From Synergistaceae bacterium (lineage in GTDB: Bacteria > Synergistota > Synergistia > Synergistales > Aminobacteriaceae), in assembly GCA_017470485.1 (NCBI GenBank), contig JAFUYQ010000011.1, forward strand, positions 1 through 63,863: a stretch of 63,863 bases of DNA, in the 5' to 3' direction. Below are positions 17,607 through 25,875 of this stretch, one piece after another. The notes under the pieces were generated by a model. It had not been told where the DNA came from and made no database searches. It saw only the letters and a program-made list of their open reading frames with translations. Both the position numbers and the translations under genes were made by a program. Position 1 is the first letter of the stretch. Every line of letters begins with the position of its first letter.

Positions 17607-19577
17607 ATGCGAAAGAAACTCTCAGCGTTAGCGTTAATATTTTTTCTTGCCGTGTCGTCAAGAGCTTTTGCCTATGACATCATCATTGCCGGCGGCGGAA
17701 CAGGCGGTACTTCAGCAGCCATTCAGGCCGCTCGAATGGGCGCAAGCGTCCTCATCGTTGAGCCGACAGGAATGCTAGGAGGTCAGGCAACTGCCGCAGG
17801 TGTCTCAACTATGGACGACATGAGCCGACTCAATGACAGCGGACTTTACCGCGAGTTCATCGGACGGGTAAGGGAGCATTACGGGGCAATGAAGAAATCC
17901 ATAGCCACAGCATACTGGAAAACTAACTGGAAAGCCTTTGAGCCTCTTGCCGGTCATAAAATACTTCTTGAGATGGCGGCAAGTGCGGATATACTTTTTC
18001 ATTCTGAGGTAGTGAGCGTTGACAGCAAAAATAATACCCTCACCGTCAAAACTCCTGAAGGTCAAAAAGATTTCGGGTTCAAAATTCTCATTGATGCCAC
18101 TGAATACGGTGATGTCATTCCGATGGCCGGCCTCCGTTACCGTTCGGGGAACTCAATATCGCCCGATATTAATCAAGACTCGATGATACAGGACATAACT
18201 TGGGTAGCCGTAATCCGCAAATACCCCGAAGGAGTACCCGACAGGCTCAAACCGAAATCACCCTTGCCGGACTACGAACGCGCAAGGAAAAATTACCTCG
18301 CTTACGTCTCAAAAAACAAGTTCGGCGCAGGAAAAGAATCTCCCTTCAAACTTCCTGCCGAGTTCTCAGCTCATAACGCTTACAGGGCAGTACCCGACTC
18401 GTATTCGCCGGGAAGCTACACCGGCGCAAGGGCGGACTGGAAACGAATCACTAAAACCGGCGTGAACTGGGGCAATGATTATCCGGGCCAGTACAAATGG
18501 AAAGGGCGTTACGGCCTCCCTGTTGCCTACCTTGAGGACAAAAAGCTCAGAGACGAGGTAAACCGCGAGGCATTAATAAAGACTCTGAATTTCATCTACT
18601 ACATTCAGAACGAACTAGGCGAGTCATGGTCTGTTGACGAGAACGAATACAATGAACTTCCCGATGAGGCCGAAGATTTGCCGGACGAGTGGAAGGAAAT
18701 CGCAAAGCACATGCCGCCTATACCATACGTCAGGGAATGCCGGAGGATTCTGGGGGATTACACCTACAACGCAAAGGCAATCTTCGAGAACTCAATGAGC
18801 TACAGGGACGGCAAAAATCACGAACTCTATGACGCTATCGCAATCGGTGGATACATCTTAGACCTTCACACGGGCGATGATGATGACGACTTCGAGCATG
18901 AATTAGGCGAATGGCAGTCGTCAATGAGAACTCACGAACCGGCAGGAGCGTTTCAAGTTCCGATGAGGATATTGATACCGTCAAGCAGTGATAATTTTCT
19001 TGCCGCCGAGAAAAATCTCTCGATGTCCCGTTTAGCGTCAGGAGCGTTGAGGCTTCAGCCAATCACAATGATGACCGGTCAGGCTGCCGGAGCGTTAGCG
19101 GCTCTTTCAGTGAGCTGGGACATTAAGCCTCGTAAGATTCACCCTCTTTACGTTCAGAAGGTACTTGCTGATTCAGGGGTAAGGTTTTCGCTCGCTGAGT
19201 ATTCGGACGTGCCGGAGGGTCATAAGTATTACGGTGATGTTCAGATTGCGACGCTCTACAGGCTTATTGAGCCGATGGAGTATCCAGATTACCCGAAGCA
19301 GCGAATCAGTTCGCCATCGAAGTACAAGATTGTCTCAGGGCGTTTTGGAGTGAACAGGAAAATTGCGCGGAAGGATTTTGACAAAATGGCCGAGCTGGCT
19401 GAGGTGGCAATGAGCCGAAAACTGAATATCCCTGAGTTTCAGGCCGGAATGACGAAAGGCGAGGCGGTGAAGATAGTCATTGAGGCAATGAACGCTTCAC
19501 TTTCCGACACAAAAACGGCTGAACATCGAGTCGAGAAGTTCATCACCGGCATCGACTCCCAAGACTCGGAGCAATGA
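17607..19577 (+). CDS. Secreted FAD-dependent oxidoreductase
   Basis: The 656-residue product begins with a signal peptide (KKLSALALIFFLAVSSRAFA) followed directly by a Rossmann FAD motif IIIAGGGTGGTSAAIQAARM and VEPTGMLGGQATAAG. This layout fits the FAD_oxidored family, related to xanthan-lyase-associated and fumarate-reductase-like flavoproteins; the substrate is unknown. GQAAGALAAL near residue 490 is the second dinucleotide-binding segment. The last 27 codons lie antisense to the end of mnmE (81-base tail-to-tail overlap). A strong ribosome-binding site (CGGAGG) precedes the ATG. The gene stands alone, divergent from ilvB. Confidence 0.85.
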   Translation: MRKKLSALALIFFLAVSSRAFAYDIIIAGGGTGGTSAAIQAARMGASVLIVEPTGMLGGQATAAGVSTMDDMSRLNDSGLYREFIGRVREHYGAMKKSIATAYWKTNWKAFEPLAGHKILLEMAASADILFHSEVVSVDSKNNTLTVKTPEGQKDFGFKILIDATEYGDVIPMAGLRYRSGNSISPDINQDSMIQDITWVAVIRKYPEGVPDRLKPKSPLPDYERARKNYLAYVSKNKFGAGKESPFKLPAEFSAHNAYRAVPDSYSPGSYTGARADWKRITKTGVNWGNDYPGQYKWKGRYGLPVAYLEDKKLRDEVNREALIKTLNFIYYIQNELGESWSVDENEYNELPDEAEDLPDEWKEIAKHMPPIPYVRECRRILGDYTYNAKAIFENSMSYRDGKNHELYDAIAIGGYILDLHTGDDDDDFEHELGEWQSSMRTHEPAGAFQVPMRILIPSSSDNFLAAEKNLSMSRLASGALRLQPITMMTGQAAGALAALSVSWDIKPRKIHPLYVQKVLADSGVRFSLAEYSDVPEGHKYYGDVQIATLYRLIEPMEYPDYPKQRISSPSKYKIVSGRFGVNRKIARKDFDKMAELAEVAMSRKLNIPEFQAGMTKGEAVKIVIEAMNASLSDTKTAEHRVEKFITGIDSQDSEQ

Positions 19578-20834
19578 CATTCTCGCTGAATTGAGCAATC
19601 CTGCCGTAACGTCCTCGCCGAGCGATGATACGGCAGATTTTTCAGCTTCCCTCAAGTCCGACAATGCCCCCTTCAACTCCTCAAGCTGCGCTGCTGAGAC
19701 GTTAAGCCCCGAACTAAGAAGCGAATCTTTAACGGCCATGTCGTAAATCGCTCTCTTTAATGCGTCAATGCCCTCGCCGGTTTTCGCGGACAAATGAATT
19801 TTTTGACAGGACGATTCTATATTGCTAATCTTCTGGGGCAAATCTGATTTGTTCACGGCTATTACAGCGTTACGCCCCTCAAGTCCCCGTATGTACTCTT
19901 TATCTTCAGCCGAAAGTTCCGCCGAGCCGTCAGAAACATAAACGCAAATATCGCTCTCAGTCATGGCCTCAATAGCCATTCTAACGCCCTCAGCCTCGAT
20001 AACGTCATCAGACTCTCTAAGCCCGGCAGTGTCCGATAGTCTCACGGGAATACCGCCGATTATTATTGTTTCCTCGATGATGTCGCGTGTCGTTCCGGGA
20101 ATATCGGTAACAATCGCGCGTTTACGCCCCAGAAGCGCATTGAGGAGCGATGATTTACCTGCGTTGGGTCTGCCTGCGATAACGGCTCTTACCCCGTTGC
20201 TGAGAAGCATTCCCCCCGAACATCTTGGGATTAACGCCTCAATCTGACGAATAACAGTCCTTATATCTTCGGGAACGTCCAAGCCACCGAGAGATTCGCC
20301 CTCCGGAAAATCAATCTCAATTTCGATTCGCCCCTGAAGTTCCAAAACGCTGTCATGAATTTTCATCACCTCACGCGACAATTCGCCCGTTAAAGTTCTT
20401 GCGGCCGCTCTCAAAGCCTCATCGCTTCTAGCGGTTATCACCGACAAAACCCCTTCAGCCTGAGACAAATCAATCCGTCCGTTCTCGAACGCCCTCCGCG
20501 TAAATTCGCCGGCCTCTGCAGTTCTTGCACCGTTCGACAAAGCAAGCTCAAGGCATTTCATGGCCGCTGAAATTCCGCCGTGAGTGTGAATCTCGATTAT
20601 GTCCTCGCCGGTGTAACTCTTGGGCTTCATGAAGTGGACGCATAAAACCCTGTCGATGATGTTCCCTTCATTGTCATGAAGGTTAGTGAGGTACATTCGC
20701 GAAGACTCAAGAAATTCCTGACGGGTAAGAATTTTCCGCGCAACAGAAACGGCATCAGGCCCTGAGATTCGCACGATTGCGATAGCTCCCTCGCCTAATG
20801 CCGTCGAGACTGCCGCTATTGTGTCTGATGTCAT
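19497..20834 (-). CDS. mnmE: tRNA modification GTPase MnmE
   Basis: With MnmG, this enzyme makes the cmnm5 modification at U34 of tRNAs. The 445 residues carry an N-terminal formyl-THF-binding domain (TIAAVSTALGEGAIAIVRISG), a central G domain with GRPNAGKSSLLNALLG, DIPGTTRD, DTAG and NKSD, and the C-terminal FSRFCVGK, which ends in the Cys motif expected of functional MnmE. The start overlaps cca by 4 bases. The 3' end overlaps the FAD oxidoreductase gene on the other strand. Confidence 0.96.
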   Translation of the reverse strand: MTSDTIAAVSTALGEGAIAIVRISGPDAVSVARKILTRQEFLESSRMYLTNLHDNEGNIIDRVLCVHFMKPKSYTGEDIIEIHTHGGISAAMKCLELALSNGARTAEAGEFTRRAFENGRIDLSQAEGVLSVITARSDEALRAAARTLTGELSREVMKIHDSVLELQGRIEIEIDFPEGESLGGLDVPEDIRTVIRQIEALIPRCSGGMLLSNGVRAVIAGRPNAGKSSLLNALLGRKRAIVTDIPGTTRDIIEETIIIGGIPVRLSDTAGLRESDDVIEAEGVRMAIEAMTESDICVYVSDGSAELSAEDKEYIRGLEGRNAVIAVNKSDLPQKISNIESSCQKIHLSAKTGEGIDALKRAIYDMAVKDSLLSSGLNVSAAQLEELKGALSDLREAEKSAVSSLGEDVTAGLLNSARMSLLRVLGVDAGDELLDSMFSRFCVGK

Positions 20835-22126
20835 GCAGTCTGTTCCCTGAGCCAGTTTTCTGCGGCCGGCAATGATGAAACTTTGCCCGTACCTACTGCA
20901 ATATCGAGTCCGTCAAGGAGTTCGCCGACTCTCTTTCCCGGCTTCATGTGGAGGAGGGTCATTACCTCGCGTCCCGTCAGGTAGCGTGTTGAGCCTTCGG
21001 TCTGGAGTTCAACGTTCCTGAATCTTCTGAGTACCTGCTTGAGGTTCCAGCGGTTATTGTCGAGGACTTCCCTGTATTCCCCGAAGCGTCCTTCAGCGAT
21101 TGCGGCGCACCTCGCGAACTGTAACGCAACTTCTACGGCCTCGCGTGAATACTGAAGAACCTCACGGCAGAAGACTTCCTCATCGACAGGCTCATAGAAG
21201 CGTTTGTAATTGTTGATGATTGCGAGTACGTTGGTGATAGTCTCCGAAGGAATGTTCCAGCGCGTAAGGTATTCAGTGATTACGCGGTCGAACTGCCTGC
21301 TTCTGTCGCTGAGGTCGATAGTTCTTGTGCCGATATGGCCGAACAGTCCGGCGAGAACGAAAGCGTCATTCTGAATTATCTTGTTCACATCGAGGCGTTC
21401 TTCGATTACCCTGAGAATTTCGATAACATGGTCATAAATCGTTCTGCCTTTTCCGTCTGGAACGTCCTTTAATTCCTCAAGCTCTTTAAGGAAGAACGGA
21501 AGTAAATCATAATCATCGCAAAGCTCAATGAATCTGCAAGGTCTGCGCCTTATACCCTTGAGGATTTCGCGCCCCCAGCGTTCGGAAGGAATGTCCTCCA
21601 TTCTTGAAGAGTGCTGCTCAAGGAATTTACGGACATCAGTTTCAGTCTTCCAGAAAATATCCATCTCTAACTCAGCCGCAAATCTCAGCATACGCAATAT
21701 TCTCAACGGGTCGGCATCAATAAGATCCACATTATCGCCGGTCAGCCTCAATACGCCGTTCCTTATGTCGAAACGTCCCCCGAACGGGTCAACGATACCG
21801 CCGTCCGAACGGACAGCGACAGCCTCAATACTGAAGTCTCTGCACGCTAAATCGTCCTCGATAGTTTTCCCTCTGAGTCCGAAAGCGCGGAAAGGAACTC
21901 CGAGAATTTCGCCCCTTAATGCCGGATAAGGCCCGCGTGAATCGACAGTGCCGTTGCCGATGGCCTGCGAGACTGCGTACATGTCATCGGAGTCGATGGC
22001 GAGGGTGATTATTTCGGGCTGTATTCCCATTTCGAGCATACGGACGGTATCGCCGACAAGCCATGTTCTAGCACCCGTCTCCTCAAATTTTTTGAGAACG
22101 TCAAGATAGTTGCGCAAAATCTTCAT
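20831..22126 (-). CDS. cca: CCA-adding enzyme / poly(A) polymerase family protein
   Basis: Class II nucleotidyltransferase that completes or repairs tRNA 3' CCA ends. The N-terminus shows ARTWLVGDTVRMLE (in place of the usual VGGxVRD) and a DIRNGVLRLT-like segment with RILRMLRFAAEL, and an HD-like region follows (YDHVIEILRVIEERLDVN). The usual catalytic DxD block is seen only as ACRDFSIEAVAV, so exact specificity is open. The ATG at 22126 abuts AGGGAG with almost no spacing; a TTG at 22117 is better spaced. An extension to 22177 is less likely. It overlaps mnmE by 4 bases. Confidence 0.8.
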   Translation of the reverse strand: MKILRNYLDVLKKFEETGARTWLVGDTVRMLEMGIQPEIITLAIDSDDMYAVSQAIGNGTVDSRGPYPALRGEILGVPFRAFGLRGKTIEDDLACRDFSIEAVAVRSDGGIVDPFGGRFDIRNGVLRLTGDNVDLIDADPLRILRMLRFAAELEMDIFWKTETDVRKFLEQHSSRMEDIPSERWGREILKGIRRRPCRFIELCDDYDLLPFFLKELEELKDVPDGKGRTIYDHVIEILRVIEERLDVNKIIQNDAFVLAGLFGHIGTRTIDLSDRSRQFDRVITEYLTRWNIPSETITNVLAIINNYKRFYEPVDEEVFCREVLQYSREAVEVALQFARCAAIAEGRFGEYREVLDNNRWNLKQVLRRFRNVELQTEGSTRYLTGREVMTLLHMKPGKRVGELLDGLDIAVGTGKVSSLPAAENWLREQTA

Positions 22127-22263
22127 CTCCCTGAAATAAATTTTTGTGAAAGATTTAATTACATAGAATTTTATCACGCAGATATATGATTCCGCGAATT
22201 GAAAGGCTAATTCACAGATAATATAATTTAGTTCAAAATAATATAACGCGGAGGTAAACGGCC

Positions 22264-22506
22264 TTGACGAACAAAATCACCGTCACGAAAGCGAATGACA
22301 TGATTACGTTCTATCTTCATGCCGGCGGTAAACGTTTCTTCCTCTTCGTTCAGAAATACAGCAAGGGAGTTTATGACTTCTTCGCAGGAGGAAGGTCTGT
22401 CAGTGAGATAAGAAACTTCAAGATGTGGAACAAGAATCCGCGCCTCGATAAGACCATCAGCAAAATACCGCTCTATGTAAAATACGTTATACGCTATGAA
22501 ATTTAG
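22264..22506 (+). CDS. Conserved-looking small orphan protein
   Basis: An 80-residue basic protein starting at TTG 22264, supported by GGAGGT 8 bases upstream and by a perfect terminator right after the stop. Motifs include FYLHAGGKRFFLFVQKYSKG and DFFAGGRSVSEIRNF; no membrane segment is visible. I do not recognise the family. It stands alone between the divergent cca gene and the convergent kinase-like gene. Confidence 0.6.
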   Translation: MTNKITVTKANDMITFYLHAGGKRFFLFVQKYSKGVYDFFAGGRSVSEIRNFKMWNKNPRLDKTISKIPLYVKYVIRYEI

Positions 22507-22517
22507 GCGCAGGGATT

Positions 22518-22560
22518 AAAACAGGAAGACTCTTTTCAGGAGAGCCGTCCTGTTTTTTTG
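22518..22560. terminator. Bidirectional terminator
   Basis: AAAACAGGA at 22518-22526 pairs with TCCTGTTTT at 22548-22556, and an inner GACTC/GAG pairing extends the stem. The T-tract serves the plus-strand orphan and the A-tract the minus-strand kinase gene. Confidence 0.85.
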
Positions 22561-23166
22561 TCAGAGCATAATTGCGGCGGCCTTTGCGATTTTTCTTAGG
22601 TCATTGCAGAATGAAGTGTTAATGCAGAGATCGTAATTTGATTTCTCGCCCCATTTCTGGCCGGTGTAGAACTCGTAGTAACCTGAGCGCGAGGCGTTAA
22701 TCTGTTCGATACGCGCTGACAGCTCCCTGTCGGTAAACTCCCTTTCCTCACCGTAATAGCTTGAACTGTTCTCACGGCAGCGTTTCAATTTCGACTCAGC
22801 GTCAGAATACACGAATATGCGGTAAGGTTTTTCGTCCCTGAGAATGTAATCAGCCCCTCTTCCGACGATGACGCAGTCGGATTTACCGGCAAGTTCGCGG
22901 ATAATACCGTGCTGTTCGCGCTGAACGTCCTGATTGTAATCCGGGAGGACTGCCCAGAAAGTTCTTCCTGTGTGAATCGGGAAGGGTATTACGGGTTTGT
23001 GTTCGGCAACGTTCTGAATGTATTTCTCGGATAATGAAGTACGTTTTGCGATTTCGGAGATTATCTCGCGGTCGTAGTACGCATAACCCAGAGTTTCGGC
23101 GAGGCACCGTGCAAATTCCCGTCCGCCTGAACCGAACTCGCGTCCCACAGTGATTATTCTGTTCAT
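22561..23166 (-). CDS. Cytidylate-kinase-like family protein
   Basis: The 201 residues match the cytidylate-kinase-like (AAA_26) family: RIITVGREFGSGGREFARCL with a P-loop-type GSGGRE, YYDREIISEIAKRTSLSE, and the lid region VIVGRGADYILRDE. It is probably a nucleoside or nucleotide kinase, but this family is only distantly related to true Cmk, so the substrate is open. It shares the terminator at 22518-22560. Confidence 0.8.
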   Translation of the reverse strand: MNRIITVGREFGSGGREFARCLAETLGYAYYDREIISEIAKRTSLSEKYIQNVAEHKPVIPFPIHTGRTFWAVLPDYNQDVQREQHGIIRELAGKSDCVIVGRGADYILRDEKPYRIFVYSDAESKLKRCRENSSSYYGEEREFTDRELSARIEQINASRSGYYEFYTGQKWGEKSNYDLCINTSFCNDLRKIAKAAAIML

Positions 23167-23270
23167 GAAAATTTATTCACCTCTTAATAAATATTAGCAC
23201 AAACAGTAAACATCATTTACACTCACACTACGCTATAATATGTTCACTTTTCCAAAGGGAGTCGTGCAGC

Positions 23271-25079
23271 ATGACGAAAAAAAGAATTGCCCCATTGATT
23301 TTAACGCTGGTTATCTGTCTCCTCCTCGCTGAAACAGCGTTCGCAATAACCTATGCCGGAACCGCCGAAGAATTTCAGGAAGCCTTAGACAGCGGAGAAC
23401 CTAATATCAGAATCACAGCGTCATTCAAAGGAAACTTCGTTATTCCGAGATGGGTTTCATCAATTTCAGGTTCAAGAAAAGAAATAACTATAGCTCCGAT
23501 TGATGAGAACAAGCCGGTTTTTGATGCTGAGAGTTCAACAAAGAAGAATCTCGTAAGGACTGCCGAAATTGCTTTGGCATGGCCTGTAGCACTTATTCAC
23601 GGAGCATTTTCGGAAAGTACTTCAGACAGCCTAACTTTTGAGGACTTAACCGTTATATGTTCGGGCAAAAGTGCGGCAATCGACACAAACTCAATCTCAA
23701 AACCCGTAACAATCTCAAACGTTACCTTCAAAGGAATACGGAAACGCTCATCGAAGAATGATATTTTCGAGGGCTGCGCCCCAAGTACCGAAACAACATT
23801 CAGGAATTGCGTGTTTGAGGATTTGACGTGGGGAATTTATGCGATTGACAGTACTGCCGGATACAGTTTGAAAATACGAAACTGCACTTTTAGGAACGTA
23901 TCGCAGGCTCTTGCTATGAATTACACAAGCTCAAGCGCAAGAGCATCAATAGAGAACTGCAAGGGCGAAAATGTAGGCTATTGGGTGAGTCAGCACGGCA
24001 AGGGAGACTCAATCATGTACGTTACAGTTGACCAGTCAACAATCGATTCGCTTAATGGTAGCGACTATTACCACGAGGCGGTTGACGGACTTGACAGCAA
24101 AAACGCCTACAAAAGTATACAGTTCCAAACTTTCAAGGAGGACTTGTCTATTACGTTCAAGGCTCTTCCAGAAGGCGCACGAAGAAAGATAGTACGTGAA
24201 CAATCGCGCGGCTGGGACGGCATAAGAGTATATTCAATAAACGAGCTGAATAAAAAGCTCCGTAAAATTGATTTCAGCACTGACAGTCGTAAAGATATTG
24301 AAGAATGCCTTGAACTTTATGCTCTTCTAGCCTCCGCACCTTTAGCAAGAGTCTTAGGGCTTGACGGAAGAGTTGTTGACTTTCAGCTTTTTGGGCTTCT
24401 CTATGAAACAGTAAGAGGAATAGTGAGCGATGAGAACCTGATTGGGCCTATGATATACGGCTTTGCAGACAGTACAGAATTAGCACCTCTCTCAAGAATT
24501 GGGGCGAGAATCTCATGGGGCAATACAGGTAATATCCGCGAGGCATTAAGCAGGGTAAGCCAGAATCCTGACAGGATATTCCGTGAGAATCTTCACAGGC
24601 TTCAGGACTGGCTGACCGCCCTTGAGGAGGCACGGAAGAATCTTCAAGAACTCAGGAGCGTTGCCTCAAAGAATTATGATTATTCCTATGTCGCCGAAAT
24701 GGAGAAGACTCTGCGGTCAGTTTATGATTTCGGGATTGCCGCCAACAGATTATCAGCGGCGGTATTCTTTGACCTTCCTGTGGACGTGATTTTCGCCGTG
24801 AACTTCGCGAAGGTTACAGCCGAGTCAAATCCCGTGAAAATAATGGGAATATGCAGGGAGTTAGGCCCAATCTACAGCGTCTCACAAAGATTATGTGTCC
24901 TCAACAGGACGAATACGCTCCGAAACGAACTCCTGAAACTCTGGAAGGATAAACTCACTGAGGGCTGGGTCATGAAAGACCGCTCGAAATACGATGAGCT
25001 TCTGTCCTCATTCGCCACAGATCCGGATTTGATGAGAGACGCTACGAGGGTAAATGATTTCTTCAAGGAGTGGCGTTAG
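23271..25079 (+). CDS. Secreted beta-helix-like protein of unknown function
   Basis: The 602-residue protein has a signal peptide (residues 1-23, LILTLVICLLLAETAFA). Residues about 25-260 look like a parallel beta-helix of the pectate-lyase-like kind: repeated short strands such as LTFEDLTVIC, VTISNVTFKGI, TTFRNCVFEDLTWGIYAI, LKIRNCTFRNVS and ASIENCKGENV. The remainder is alpha-helical and not recognised. The next gene begins 3 bases past the stop and is also secreted, so the two are probably an operon and may work together outside the cell. Confidence 0.65.
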   Translation: MTKKRIAPLILTLVICLLLAETAFAITYAGTAEEFQEALDSGEPNIRITASFKGNFVIPRWVSSISGSRKEITIAPIDENKPVFDAESSTKKNLVRTAEIALAWPVALIHGAFSESTSDSLTFEDLTVICSGKSAAIDTNSISKPVTISNVTFKGIRKRSSKNDIFEGCAPSTETTFRNCVFEDLTWGIYAIDSTAGYSLKIRNCTFRNVSQALAMNYTSSSARASIENCKGENVGYWVSQHGKGDSIMYVTVDQSTIDSLNGSDYYHEAVDGLDSKNAYKSIQFQTFKEDLSITFKALPEGARRKIVREQSRGWDGIRVYSINELNKKLRKIDFSTDSRKDIEECLELYALLASAPLARVLGLDGRVVDFQLFGLLYETVRGIVSDENLIGPMIYGFADSTELAPLSRIGARISWGNTGNIREALSRVSQNPDRIFRENLHRLQDWLTALEEARKNLQELRSVASKNYDYSYVAEMEKTLRSVYDFGIAANRLSAAVFFDLPVDVIFAVNFAKVTAESNPVKIMGICRELGPIYSVSQRLCVLNRTNTLRNELLKLWKDKLTEGWVMKDRSKYDELLSSFATDPDLMRDATRVNDFFKEWR

Positions 25080-25081
25080 TC

Positions 25082-25825
25082 ATGAGGCGTTTATTAGTGG
25101 GGGTGCTTGCCGTTGTTCTAGCCGCTTTTGGGGCTGAAGGGGCGGTGAAGCCTGAAAATGATTTGCCGCGTGAGACTAAGAGGCTTTTATCGAAATCAGA
25201 GTTGAGAAGTTACGCTCCTTATGTCGGGGACGGCTTGAAGGAGGCCATGAAGGATAACTGGAGATTTATCTTGGACGCTTACGGCGGTAAGGCCGATTGG
25301 TCAGACGTACTTATTCAGACAGGGACGGACATTGCAGGCTACACGGTAACGCCCGTTCTTGTTGACGGGGTGATAGCGGCCTCAAAGAGTCAATTCACCG
25401 TGATTCTGAGGGAAGCCGAGATTGGAATCTTCTGCTGGAGCATGGGGAAAGAATTTTTTTCTTACAGCAAAGGAGACATTAAGTATGACACTCTGCGGAA
25501 CAGAATCGCCGAATCAGCGGCTAAAGAACTTCCCGTCATGCCCGTGAAGATTCTCGCTTATCTCATCACTAAGGCCGGATATTCGTTTCTTTCGCCTGTT
25601 GTTGTGATTGCAGGGACTTTTGCGATTGAGAGGGTAAGTGATTGGTATGAGTTCCAGCGGTGGAAGAATACTGTATATATTGAGGACATTAAAGCAGTAC
25701 TCGGTGAAGATTTGATTAACGTTTTTAACCTTGCATCGCCCGAATACCGTTATAATCTTGCTGACCCAGAAACGCATTCAAGCCTGACTAATCCGGAACA
25801 AAGAAAGTCTATTGCTAATCCTTAA
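25082..25825 (+). CDS. Secreted or membrane-anchored orphan protein
   Basis: The start is the ATG at 25082, 3 bases after the beta-helix gene; a GTG at 25070 inside that gene is less likely. About 247 residues with a signal peptide (RRLLVGVLAVVLAAFGAEG). Hydrophobic stretches around 180-200 (ILAYLITKAGYSFLSPVVVI) may insert in a membrane. The C-terminus has a short repeat of the form [NS]-L/I-A/T-D/N-P: NLADPE, SLTNPE, SIANP. No family is recognised. It ends in a bidirectional terminator. Confidence 0.6.
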   Translation: MRRLLVGVLAVVLAAFGAEGAVKPENDLPRETKRLLSKSELRSYAPYVGDGLKEAMKDNWRFILDAYGGKADWSDVLIQTGTDIAGYTVTPVLVDGVIAASKSQFTVILREAEIGIFCWSMGKEFFSYSKGDIKYDTLRNRIAESAAKELPVMPVKILAYLITKAGYSFLSPVVVIAGTFAIERVSDWYEFQRWKNTVYIEDIKAVLGEDLINVFNLASPEYRYNLADPETHSSLTNPEQRKSIANP

Positions 25826-25865
25826 AAAATTCCCCCTGCTCATTTAAGGTCAGGGGGAACTTTTG
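25826..25865. terminator. Bidirectional terminator
   Basis: TTCCCCCTG at 25830-25838 pairs perfectly with CAGGGGGAA at 25851-25859, flanked by an A-run and a T-run. It closes both the secreted orphan (plus) and the M13 peptidase gene (minus). Confidence 0.9.
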
Positions 25866-25875
25866 CCTTCAGCTT

